NCBI RefSeq assembly: GCF_905203285.1
Contig: NZ_CAJKVK010000003.1
Coordinates: forward strand, 1 to 59,719
Length of the DNA: 59,719 nt
Direction of reading: 5' to 3'
Source: an uncultured Succinatimonas sp.
GTDB taxonomy: Bacteria; Pseudomonadota; Gammaproteobacteria; Enterobacterales; Succinivibrionaceae
The stretch's first letter is position 1, and each line of letters begins with the position of its first letter. The notes below the pieces were generated by a model. It did no database searches, had not been told where the DNA came from, and was given only the letters and a program-made list of their open reading frames with translations. Positions 7,922 to 15,839 of this stretch are shown here, piece by piece. The position numbers and the translations under genes were made by a program.

Positions 7922-9235
7922 AGCTGCATTATTTGCTTTGTACTTAAACAAATCACAAATCAAATTACAGCATTCATCAAGTCCGATTGCTCCTGAATCA
8001 AGCACCAAATCGTAACGGTGGATATCATTGATATCGGCGTTTGCATAGTGTGCGTAGTGCTCGGCACGGCGCTTGTCAAAAAGATTCATCGCTTTTAAAG
8101 CCTTTTCTTTAGTTAGGTGATAGGTATTAAGGCAACGCTCAAGCTTTGAATCAAAGGAGGCAAACAGACGGATTTTAACGCATAAAGGATTGTCTTTTAG
8201 AATGTCATCGGCACCGCGTCCTACGATAACGCACGGTCCGTCACTTGCAAGTTTGCGAATAACTTTGGCACTTGCCACGTATAAAGCATCCTGTTTTGAT
8301 AAAGACTTATCAAGAGGAACGGCATAATCTTGCATTATCATTTGAAACAGCAGGGCATTATCCAAGCGGTTTTCGTTTCGTGATACGTATTCTTCAGAAT
8401 AGCCTGTTTCTTTGGCGATAAGCGTGATGATTTCACTGTCGTAGAATTTAAGGTTTAGCTTTTTGGCAAGCATCTTGCCTAAGATCCTGCCGCCGCAGCC
8501 GTATTCGCGCGAAATGGTGATAACGGGATTAAAGGCAAAATCCGCCTGCTCTTTCGCGGCTGTCGTGACGCTGCCGAAGAATCTGTCGATAAAGCCAAGG
8601 TGCGGAGCTATGATCCTAACGCAAGGTCCGACCATTAAAGCTCCTACCAGTGTTCCTTCCCTAACGCTGGCAACTTCCGTGAAGTTAGTGCAGACAAGTC
8701 CGATAATTACGGCAAGGCAAACTAATGATAGGTCAAAACAGGTTTTTATTATTCCGAATTCTTTATGTAAGAACACACAAACGGCTTTGACGAAAGCCTC
8801 ACCTGCCACCAACGCAACGTCTGCTTTTACTTCAAGTGCTACGCCGAAAGCAAGGATAATAGAGCCGAGAAGAAGCAGTGCAAAGCGGTATAGATAAAAG
8901 TGAAGCTCCGCAATCGAGTTTTGCAAAATGAACATATTGACGTCAATTGATACGGAGAATAGCAAAGTGGCGGGGATTTGTGAGAAAAGCCCCCATAATG
9001 CTTTTTTATCTTTTTTGTCTTTTAGCATGAAATATTGGGAAGTGATTAAAATCAGATTCCCGAGCATCGTGACCATACCGAAGGTAAGAGGAGTGTGCAG
9101 TGATATTTCATACCATGCGCTTGATATCGGGGTGGTGCCTAAAGCGGCGATGGTTACTAAAGCAACGCCGAAGCCGTTAATCCATAATGAAAGGAAAAAT
9201 ATAAAATATCTTTTTGCAAGTTCTGCTTTAGTCAT
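7910..9235 (-). CDS. YczE-like membrane protein fused to a cytidylate-kinase-like domain
   Basis: From the ATG at 9235 the product has 441 residues. About residues 8-215 contain five or six hydrophobic segments of the YczE/YitT-like type (LSLWINGFGVAL, LGTTPISSAWYE, GVALEVKADVALVAGEAFVKA). After a short linker comes a P-loop kinase domain of the cytidylate kinase-like family, with ISREYGCGGR at about 241-250, IVGRGAD and a C-terminal RAEHY block. The longer reading from TTG at 9313 is rejected because it would start inside the gltA terminator. Substrates of both halves are unknown. The fusion suggests a membrane-tethered nucleotide or sugar kinase, or a sensor. Confidence 0.75.
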   Translation of the reverse strand: MTKAELAKRYFIFFLSLWINGFGVALVTIAALGTTPISSAWYEISLHTPLTFGMVTMLGNLILITSQYFMLKDKKDKKALWGLFSQIPATLLFSVSIDVNMFILQNSIAELHFYLYRFALLLLGSIILAFGVALEVKADVALVAGEAFVKAVCVFLHKEFGIIKTCFDLSLVCLAVIIGLVCTNFTEVASVREGTLVGALMVGPCVRIIAPHLGFIDRFFGSVTTAAKEQADFAFNPVITISREYGCGGRILGKMLAKKLNLKFYDSEIITLIAKETGYSEEYVSRNENRLDNALLFQMIMQDYAVPLDKSLSKQDALYVASAKVIRKLASDGPCVIVGRGADDILKDNPLCVKIRLFASFDSKLERCLNTYHLTKEKALKAMNLFDKRRAEHYAHYANADINDIHRYDLVLDSGAIGLDECCNLICDLFKYKANNAAQKA

Positions 9236-9301
9236 ATATCGTGTCCGTCGGTAAGTTAAAGTTACGCCGGCAATTATAAGACTATGAAAGAAAAATAAGA
9301 G

Positions 9302-9347
9302 AAAAAAAGGCAACCCCCTTAAAATAAACTTGTTTCAAGGAGATTGC
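9302..9347 (-). terminator. Rho-independent terminator of gltA
   Basis: On the minus strand GCAATCTCCTT pairs with AAGGGGGTTGC (11 bp with G:T wobbles), followed by CTTTTTTTC. It lies 18 bp beyond the gltA stop and separates gltA from the downstream membrane-kinase gene. Confidence 0.8.
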
Positions 9348-9364
9348 TACGGAGGAATGAAAGG

Positions 9365-10672
9365 TTAGCGATTGCCTAAAACTTTGACGTTGCGCAACGG
9401 TTTGCCGATGTAGATCTGACGCGGACGTCCGATACGGCTTTCCGGCATTTCCTGCATCTCGTTCCAATGCGAAATCCAGCCGATGGTACGGGCAAGGGCG
9501 AAAATCACGGTAAACATTGAAGTGGGAATGCCGATGGCGTTTAAAATGATGCCTGAATAGAAATCGACGTTGGGGTAGAGATGGCGCTCAATGAAGTATT
9601 CATCAGAAAGGGCAATCTTCTCAAGCTCGGTGGCGACGTCAAGGATAGGGTGATCTTTAATCTTAAGCTCGTTTAAAACCTCATGACAGGTTTGGCGCAT
9701 AACCACGGCACGCGGATCGTAAGTCTTGTAAACGCGGTGGCCGAAACCGGACAGACGGAACGGATCGTTGCGATCTTTTGCTCTTGCAATAAATTCAGGA
9801 ATGCGATCTACGGTACCGATTTGCTCAAGCATTTTAAGGCAGGCTTCGTTGGCACCGCCGTGGGCGGGGCCCCATAGCGAGGCGATGCCGGCAGCGATGC
9901 AGGCATAAGGATTGGCTCCTGATGATCCTGCAAGACGGACGGATGAGGTGGAAGCGTTCTGCTCGTGATCGGCGTGCAAAATAAAGATTTTATCCAGCGC
10001 TCTTTCAATAACCGGATTTACTTTGTAAGGTTCGCAGGGAGTTGAAAACATCATGTAGAGGAAGTTGCCTGCGTAGCTTAAATCATTGCGCGGATAAACG
10101 AAAGGATGACCGATGGAGTATTTATAGGCCATGGCCGCAAGCGTCGGGATCTTGGCAATAAGACGGATGGCGGTTCTTTCACGATGCTCCGGGTCATAAA
10201 TATCAAGGTTGTCATGATAGAACGCCGACAAAGCTCCGGCGATACCGCACATAATTGCCATCGGGTGGGAGTCACGGCGGAACGCATTGAACAAAGAGGT
10301 AATTTGTTCATGAATCAAAGTATGGTGAATTACTTTGTTCTCAAATTCTTTATACTGGGTTTTATTGGGCAATTCGCCTTTTAAAAGCAGATAGCATACT
10401 TGCAGATAATTGGCTTTATTTGCCAGTTGATCGATAGGATAGCCGCGGTAGAGCAAAACACCTTTGGCGCCGTCGATGAACGTGATGCGCGAGCTGCAGG
10501 ATGCTGTCGATACAAATCCCGGATCATAAGTGAAGTAACCGTTTTTGCCCAAAGCTCGGATATCTATAACTTCAGGGCCCATCGTGCCTTTTAATATCGG
10601 AAGAGTGATGGGATCGTGCCCAGGAATATTAAGGGTGGCGTATTTGTCTAAATCAGGTGTTTTTTCGGTCAT
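9365..10672 (-). CDS. gltA: Citrate synthase, type II (GltA)
   Basis: GltA condenses oxaloacetate with acetyl-CoA to give citrate. The 435-residue protein carries the catalytic triad of the family: H271 in LWGPAHGGANEA, H312 in SGFGHRVYKTYDPRA, and D370 in LYPNVDFYSG. H236 of HADHEQNASTSSVR is also conserved. The N-terminal domain of about 60 residues marks the NADH-sensitive hexameric Gram-negative form. It is a single-gene unit with its own terminator, divergent from purU across a 198-bp spacer that must hold both promoters. Confidence 0.97.
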   Translation of the reverse strand: MTEKTPDLDKYATLNIPGHDPITLPILKGTMGPEVIDIRALGKNGYFTYDPGFVSTASCSSRITFIDGAKGVLLYRGYPIDQLANKANYLQVCYLLLKGELPNKTQYKEFENKVIHHTLIHEQITSLFNAFRRDSHPMAIMCGIAGALSAFYHDNLDIYDPEHRERTAIRLIAKIPTLAAMAYKYSIGHPFVYPRNDLSYAGNFLYMMFSTPCEPYKVNPVIERALDKIFILHADHEQNASTSSVRLAGSSGANPYACIAAGIASLWGPAHGGANEACLKMLEQIGTVDRIPEFIARAKDRNDPFRLSGFGHRVYKTYDPRAVVMRQTCHEVLNELKIKDHPILDVATELEKIALSDEYFIERHLYPNVDFYSGIILNAIGIPTSMFTVIFALARTIGWISHWNEMQEMPESRIGRPRQIYIGKPLRNVKVLGNR

Positions 10673-10870
10673 TTGTGTTCAACCCTTATATTGCAAAAAA
10701 GTTATATTCTTACTTAGGATTTAACTATAGCGCCTTTTAGGGTTATAGCAAAGAGCAACTGTAGTTATTTGGCGTTTTTCGTGTGCTAAAATAGTGCAAA
10801 CTATGCTAAAAATCTGCATAATCGCTAAAATTTAGAAACTTTCGATACTTTTTTAGAAGAAAAACGAGTA

Positions 10871-11713
10871 ATGGAACAAAGAATTCTTTTAACCGAGTGC
10901 TCCGACGGCGTCGGCTTGATTGCCAAAGTAACAGGGGCCTGCTTTAAATATAATTTCAACGTTATCCGTCAGGATCAATATGCTTCTCATGAAGATAAAA
11001 AGTTTTTCATGCGTTCCGTTCTTGAGGGTGATTTTTCAGTAAGCGAGAATTTTCTCGCGGAAGTAAAAAGCAATCTTCCTCCTGACGCAAAAGTCAGATT
11101 GAATGATGCGACAGTGCGCAGAAAGCTTGCGGTTCTGGTTACCAAAGAAGCGCATTGCCTCGGCGATTTATTGATGAAATCCTATTCAGGGGCGCTTAAC
11201 GCCGATATCGTCATGGTAGCGGGCAATTATCCTGATTTAGGGGATTTGGCAGAAAAATTTAACGTCCCTTTTCATTGGGTTTCGCATGAAGGACTAAGCC
11301 GCGAAGAGCATGAAGAACAGATGTGCCGGCTTATAGACAGCTACAATCCCGATTATGTCGTGCTGGCCAAATATATGCGAATTCTGTCACCTAAAATGGT
11401 GGCGCATTTTCCGCTTGGCAAACTTATCAATATTCATCATTCGTTCCTGCCGGCTTTTATCGGTGCCAAACCGTATCAGCAGGCTTTTGACCGCGGCGTG
11501 AAAATTATCGGGGCTACAGCTCATTTCGTTACCGACAATCTAGATGAAGGTCCTATTATCGAACAGGATGTAATTAAGGTTAATCATCGTTACAGCGCTC
11601 AATCCATGGCCCGAGCCGGCCGCGACGTCGAGCGCTTGGTTCTGATGAGGGCTTTAAATAAAATCTTAGCCGATAAGGTCTTCATCCACAGCAATAAGAC
11701 CGTAGTTTTTTAG
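10871..11713 (+). CDS. purU: Formyltetrahydrofolate deformylase PurU
   Basis: PurU hydrolyses 10-formyl-THF to THF and formate. It balances the one-carbon pool and supplies formate for PurT-type purine synthesis. An N-terminal ACT domain (about 1-85, SDGVGLIAKVTGACFKYNFNV) is joined by the TVRRKLAVLVTKEAHCLGDLL linker to a formyltransferase-fold domain. The catalytic N187, H189 and D225 lie in INIHHSFLPAFIGAKPY and DNLDEGPII. At 280 residues it equals the E. coli enzyme. It ends about 20 bp from the convergent pdxH. Confidence 0.96.
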   Translation: MEQRILLTECSDGVGLIAKVTGACFKYNFNVIRQDQYASHEDKKFFMRSVLEGDFSVSENFLAEVKSNLPPDAKVRLNDATVRRKLAVLVTKEAHCLGDLLMKSYSGALNADIVMVAGNYPDLGDLAEKFNVPFHWVSHEGLSREEHEEQMCRLIDSYNPDYVVLAKYMRILSPKMVAHFPLGKLINIHHSFLPAFIGAKPYQQAFDRGVKIIGATAHFVTDNLDEGPIIEQDVIKVNHRYSAQSMARAGRDVERLVLMRALNKILADKVFIHSNKTVVF

Positions 11714-11723
11714 CCAAAGCTAA

Positions 11724-11742
11724 GGCGCCGTATTACGGCGCC
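11724..11742. terminator. GC-rich hairpin between convergent purU and pdxH
   Basis: GGCGCCGT (11724-11731) pairs with ACGGCGCC (11735-11742) around a 3-nt loop. It overlaps the last codons of pdxH. There is no strong T run on either side, so it may be a transcript-end stabiliser rather than a classical terminator. Confidence 0.45.
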
Positions 11743-12383
11743 AAACGAACCGGTTCCTGCCAATTGCCGTCTGCGTCTTTTTGATAAAAGAATCTGTCGT
11801 GCAGACGGTTCTCTCTTCCCTGCCAGAATTCAACGGTATCAAAGGTTACGCGGTATCCTCCCCAGAAAGAAGGAAGCGGCACTTCGCCGTTTTTGAATTT
11901 TTCCTTAAGCTCCATAAACTTGCTTTCCAATATGGAGCGGGCGGAAATTCGGCTTGACTGATGGGAGGCCCAGGCACCCAATTGACTGTCGCGCGGACGG
12001 GAGTGGAAATATTTTAATACGTCGCCTATAGGCAGTTTTTTAGCTGTTCCGGTGAAAATTACCTGGCGCTCTAAAAAATACCAGGGGAAAAGAACGGATA
12101 CTTTAGGATTGTCGGCAATATCATGGGCTTTCTTACTGCCTAAATTAGTGAAAAACACCAGTGAGTTTTCATCATAATTTTTCAAAAGCACGATTCTTGA
12201 GTGCGGCTGACCTTCTTTATTGACCGTAGATACCACCATTGCGTTGGGATCGTAAAGACCGGCATCGATAGCGGCTTGAAGCCATTTTTCAAATAGGGTT
12301 ATCGGTTTTTCCGTCAAATCTTCGCGGGACAGCCCCGACATCGTATAGCTGCGGCGCAGCGGTGCAACGTTGATCATGTTCAA
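11733..12383 (-). CDS. pdxH: Pyridoxamine/pyridoxine 5'-phosphate oxidase PdxH
   Basis: PdxH is the FMN-dependent last step that makes pyridoxal phosphate. The 216-residue protein shows YTMSGLSREDL near the start, the FMN-binding SRIVLLKNYDENSLVFFTNLGSKKAHDI block, ERQVIFTGTAKK, the RPRDSQLGAWASHQS substrate loop, PLPSFWGGYRVTFDTVEFWQG, and the C-terminal R-L-A-P that ends the E. coli enzyme. The start could be the second ATG, two codons inside; both are compatible with the family. Confidence 0.96.
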   Translation of the reverse strand: MNMINVAPLRRSYTMSGLSREDLTEKPITLFEKWLQAAIDAGLYDPNAMVVSTVNKEGQPHSRIVLLKNYDENSLVFFTNLGSKKAHDIADNPKVSVLFPWYFLERQVIFTGTAKKLPIGDVLKYFHSRPRDSQLGAWASHQSSRISARSILESKFMELKEKFKNGEVPLPSFWGGYRVTFDTVEFWQGRENRLHDRFFYQKDADGNWQEPVRLAP

Positions 12384-12469
12384 AATCCTGAAAAATAACT
12401 GCTGATTAATTAATATTTTGCTTATTTCAAATTTTATTAGATGTTAAAATGAGATGCTAATCGTTTTTT

Positions 12470-12489
12470 GTCTCATTAGTGAGACTTTT
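12470..12489 (+). promoter_or_regulatory. Leader hairpin upstream of ackA
   Basis: GTCTCA (12470-12475) and TGAGAC (12480-12485) form a perfect 6-bp inverted repeat around TTAG, followed by TTTTA, 40 bp before the ackA start. It could be a 5'UTR hairpin or an operator. No function can be assigned from sequence. Confidence 0.4.
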
Positions 12490-12529
12490 ACTATTTACTT
12501 AAATACAACATAAGAGTTTAGGACATATC

Positions 12530-13750
12530 ATGGTTACTCCGGTTTCAAAAACTGTTTTAGTTATCAATTGCGGAAGTTCATCTGTTAAGTTTGCCATTAT
12601 GGATCCGAACGACGGTCATGTCTATTTAAGCGGTATCGCCGAAGCCATGACTTTGCCTGAAGCCTTCATTTCCTGGCGTTTCGGTAAAGAGGATAAGCAG
12701 AAAGCCGATATTCCTAATGCTACTCACGGTGACGCTTTAAAATATCTAGTTGATAATATTCTTGCTTCCCACCCTGAACTTTTGAGCTCCATCGTAGCCT
12801 GCGGTCACCGTATCGTTCACGGCGGCGAATTTTACAGCGAGCCTACCTTGGTTGATGATGAAGTAGTTGCCAATATTGAGAAGGTAATTCCTTTTGCTCC
12901 TTTGCACAATCCGGCTCACCTTTTAGGTATTAACGCTGCCCGCGAGTCTTTCCCGAATATTCCGCACGTTGTAGTTTTCGATACCGCATTCCATCAGACT
13001 ATGCCGCCGATTGCTTATCGTTTTGCAATCCCCGAGCAGTATTACACTGAATACGGAATTCGTCGTTACGGCGCTCACGGTACCAGCCACATGTACCTGT
13101 CACAGCAGGCTGCTTTATATTTGAACAAGCCGCTTGAGGAAACCAACGTCATTACCTGCCATTTGGGCGGCGGTGCTTCCGTTGCTGCAGTTAAAGGCGG
13201 TAAGTGCGTAGACACCTCCATGGGCCTTACACCGCTTGACGGTCTTGTAATGGGTACCCGCTGCGGTTCAATCGATCCTTCAGTCGTCTTCTTCCTGTGC
13301 GACAGATTCAATATGTCGGTTGAAGAAGTTAAGGAAGTCTTCAATAAGAAGTCAGGCTTGCTCGCTTTATCAGGAATTTCTTCCGATATGCGTCCTATCT
13401 GTGAAGGTTATGAGCACGGCGAGCCTAAGTGCACTTTGGCTATGGATATGTTCTGCTATCGCTTGGCTAAGTTCATTTCTTCTTACTATGTTCCGCTTGG
13501 CCATGTTGATGCCATCATCTTCTCCGGCGGTATCGGCGAGAACTGTTGGGAAGCACGCAAGATCACCTGTGCAATGCTTAAGGAAAGCCTTGGCATTGAG
13601 ATTAACGAAGAGCTTAATGAAAAAGCTTTGGGCCGTTTGGGCTTTGAAGGCGGCGAACTCAGCACTCCGAACTCCAAGGTCAAGGTTTTCATGATCCCGA
13701 CCAATGAAGAGCTCGTGATTGCCCGCAGCGCCATGAAGTTTGTAAAGTAA
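12530..13750 (+). CDS. ackA: Acetate kinase AckA
   Basis: AckA interconverts acetyl phosphate plus ADP with acetate plus ATP, the energy-conserving step of acetate fermentation. The ASKHA-fold motifs are VLVINCGSSSVKFAIMD near the N-terminus, CGHRIVHGGEFY, VFDTAFHQTMPP, YGAHGTSHMYLS, CHLGGGASVAAVKGGKCVDTSMGLTPLDG and IIFSGGIGENCWEAR. At 406 residues it is full length. Its usual partner pta does not follow; a terminator comes next and then an msbA-like gene. Codon use favours highly expressed patterns. Confidence 0.97.
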   Translation: MVTPVSKTVLVINCGSSSVKFAIMDPNDGHVYLSGIAEAMTLPEAFISWRFGKEDKQKADIPNATHGDALKYLVDNILASHPELLSSIVACGHRIVHGGEFYSEPTLVDDEVVANIEKVIPFAPLHNPAHLLGINAARESFPNIPHVVVFDTAFHQTMPPIAYRFAIPEQYYTEYGIRRYGAHGTSHMYLSQQAALYLNKPLEETNVITCHLGGGASVAAVKGGKCVDTSMGLTPLDGLVMGTRCGSIDPSVVFFLCDRFNMSVEEVKEVFNKKSGLLALSGISSDMRPICEGYEHGEPKCTLAMDMFCYRLAKFISSYYVPLGHVDAIIFSGGIGENCWEARKITCAMLKESLGIEINEELNEKALGRLGFEGGELSTPNSKVKVFMIPTNEELVIARSAMKFVK

Positions 13751-13801
13751 TCAAAAGCTAAACAAAAAATGGTACTATATGTGTTTAGTACCGCAATAAA
13801 G

Positions 13802-13825
13802 CCCCTGCTTATGCGGGGGTTTTTC
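13802..13825 (+). terminator. Rho-independent terminator of ackA
   Basis: CCCCTGC (13802-13808), loop TTAT, GCGGGGG (13813-13819), then a TTTTTCG tail, about 50 bp beyond the ackA stop. The T tract abuts the ribosome site of the next gene. Confidence 0.88.
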
Positions 13826-13841
13826 GTTTGGGAGTTTAACT

Positions 13842-15755
13842 TTGCATAAGAAAAAGCCTTCAGCAGAAAAAAAACAGCAAGCAAAAAAAGAAGACTCAAA
13901 ATTTTACCCCATAATCTTAAGTCAAACCGAAAATCAGAAAACGACCAGTTTTATCCGCGGATATAAGCAGTTTTGGCCGTTTTTAAAGCCGTATTGGTTT
14001 ATGGCGGCATTGGGTATTTTACTGACAATTCCTGTAGGTGCCCTTGACGCGGTTATTGCGGCTTTTCTTAAACCCTTTATGGATAACGTGATGATTGAGC
14101 AGCAGAAGTCTTTTGCCGACTACGTGCCGCTTGTCATTATCGGTTTTACTTTGATCCAAGGTACTTTTATTTATCTTTCCTCAATTGTTAACGGCTATGT
14201 CGGCGGAAAGATAAGTTTGTCGATTCGTACCAAGCTTTACAAAAAGCTTTTGACTTTTGAAACCAGATTTTTTGATGTAAATAATTCAGGATCTGTAATC
14301 TTTCGCTTTTTTAACGATGCCGATCAGGCTTCGGCAGGTCTTATCGCCAATATAAAACTGTTTTTGACCAAGTTTTTCTCATCGGTTTCTTTAGTCTGCG
14401 TTTTGGTTTATAACTCCTGGCAGTTAACGCTGGTTGCCTTGGGCGTATTGGTGTTTTTGATTCTGCCTTTGCGTATTGTCCGCAAACGCATCAAAAAAAT
14501 CATTTCACGCTCCGTTGTCGGCAACACTCAGCTTATCACTTTATATAACGAAACCACTCAAGGCAACCGTGTCATCAAAGCTTTCGGTCTTGCCGATTTG
14601 ATGTTCAGACAGTTTAAGGCCAAAGCTGATTTTCTTTTTGATATCGGCATCAAGCTGGTTCGCGATACAAATTGGTTGTCGCCTGTCATGCATTTGGTGA
14701 GCTCAATAGGTGTAGCCGGAGTGTTGTATTTCGGCGTGCAGCTGATTTTAAACGGCACCATTACCTCAGGCGCTTTCGTGTCTTTCCTTGCCGCCCTTAT
14801 TATGCTCTATACCCCGATTAAAACTATCGGCAATAACTTTATCAGCGTTCAGCAGGCTTTGTTGGCACTTGATCGCATTTATGAGTTATTGGAAGCAAAA
14901 TCCTTTGAGGATGAGGCCAACGATAAAGATAAACTGGTACTTCCTACCATAAAGGATGGTATTGAATTTAAAGACGTTCATTTTTCTTATACCAAAGATC
15001 GCGAGATTTTAAAGGGCATATCTTTTAAAGTGGCGATGGGCAAGAAGATTGCTTTAGTCGGAAATTCAGGCGGCGGCAAAACTACGGTGTGCTCGCTTAT
15101 TCCGCGTCTTTACGAAGTCGATTCGGGATCTGTACTGATTGACGGACATGACGTGCGTGATTACACCTTGGATTCTTTACGCTCGCAGATTGCCGTAGTT
15201 TTTCAGGACAGTTTTCTGTTCCAAGGAACGATTCGCCATAACATAACTTGTGCCAAGCCTGATGCAACGGAAGAAGAAATTCATGAAGCTCTTAAAAACT
15301 CGTATTTAGACGAGTTTGTTAAAGGCTTGCCCCACGGCCTTGATACCGTGATAGGCGAGCGCGGCGTGTCATTGTCAGGAGGTCAAAAACAGCGCTTGTC
15401 CATTGCGCGTGCTTTAATTCGTAATGCTCCGCTTGTCATCCTGGATGAAGCGACCTCGGCTTTGGATAATAAATCGGAAAAGGTTGTGCAAAAAGCTCTT
15501 GATACTTTAATGCAAGGCCGCACTACCATCGTGATTGCGCATCGTTTATCGACGATTCGCGATGCCGATACCATTTTGGTTATCAATGACGGTTTGGTCG
15601 TAGAGTCAGGGACCCATGACGAGCTGTTGGCTAAAAACGGGGTATATGCCGGTCTTTATATGTCGCAGTTTAAAAATAAAGAGCAGGAAGAGCATGATGA
15701 GGCGGAGCTTAAATCCTTGGAAGAATCGATGAAGGCAGAAAAAACTGAAGCCTAA
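13842..15755 (+). CDS. msbA: MsbA-like lipid A / multidrug ABC exporter (TM-NBD half transporter)
   Basis: MsbA flips lipid A-core across the inner membrane. The 637-residue half transporter has an N-terminal transmembrane domain (about 45-345, six helices) and a nucleotide-binding domain: Walker A GNSGGGKT at 407-414, Q-loop VVFQDSFLFQG, signature LSGGQ at 511-515, Walker B LVILDEATSA at 531-540 and AHRLST. Order and spacing fit MsbA and related lipid exporters. A Lys-rich N-terminal tail of about 35 residues and an acidic C-terminal tail are extra. The start is TTG behind GGGAG (13830-13834), because the next ATG lies inside the membrane domain. lpxK does not follow, so another exporter role is possible. 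Confidence 0.78.
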   Translation: MHKKKPSAEKKQQAKKEDSKFYPIILSQTENQKTTSFIRGYKQFWPFLKPYWFMAALGILLTIPVGALDAVIAAFLKPFMDNVMIEQQKSFADYVPLVIIGFTLIQGTFIYLSSIVNGYVGGKISLSIRTKLYKKLLTFETRFFDVNNSGSVIFRFFNDADQASAGLIANIKLFLTKFFSSVSLVCVLVYNSWQLTLVALGVLVFLILPLRIVRKRIKKIISRSVVGNTQLITLYNETTQGNRVIKAFGLADLMFRQFKAKADFLFDIGIKLVRDTNWLSPVMHLVSSIGVAGVLYFGVQLILNGTITSGAFVSFLAALIMLYTPIKTIGNNFISVQQALLALDRIYELLEAKSFEDEANDKDKLVLPTIKDGIEFKDVHFSYTKDREILKGISFKVAMGKKIALVGNSGGGKTTVCSLIPRLYEVDSGSVLIDGHDVRDYTLDSLRSQIAVVFQDSFLFQGTIRHNITCAKPDATEEEIHEALKNSYLDEFVKGLPHGLDTVIGERGVSLSGGQKQRLSIARALIRNAPLVILDEATSALDNKSEKVVQKALDTLMQGRTTIVIAHRLSTIRDADTILVINDGLVVESGTHDELLAKNGVYAGLYMSQFKNKEQEEHDEAELKSLEESMKAEKTEA

Positions 15756-15771
15756 ATTAAGCTCTATACAA

Positions 15772-15806
15772 AAATTAAGGCACTGTAATTTGGTGCCTTA
15801 ATTTTT
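15772..15806. terminator. Bidirectional terminator between msbA-like gene and the MalZ-like gene
   Basis: AAATTAAGGCAC (15772-15783) pairs with GTGCCTTAATTT (15793-15804) around a 9-nt loop, with a T run on the plus strand and an A run preceding. It serves the convergent genes on both sides. Confidence 0.85.
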
Positions 15807-15839
15807 GCCGGTATCTGAATTTAGCTAAGCAGTGGAGGC

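Noticed and set aside
8463..8897. 144-codon plus-strand frame opposite the membrane-kinase gene
   Set aside because: Shadow of the minus-strand gene: its residues follow the codon pattern of the opposite strand, and it has no family features.
9236..9313. TTG start extending the membrane-kinase gene by 26 codons
   Set aside because: The extension begins inside the gltA terminator stem and adds low-complexity hydrophobic sequence; ATG at 9235 is preferred.
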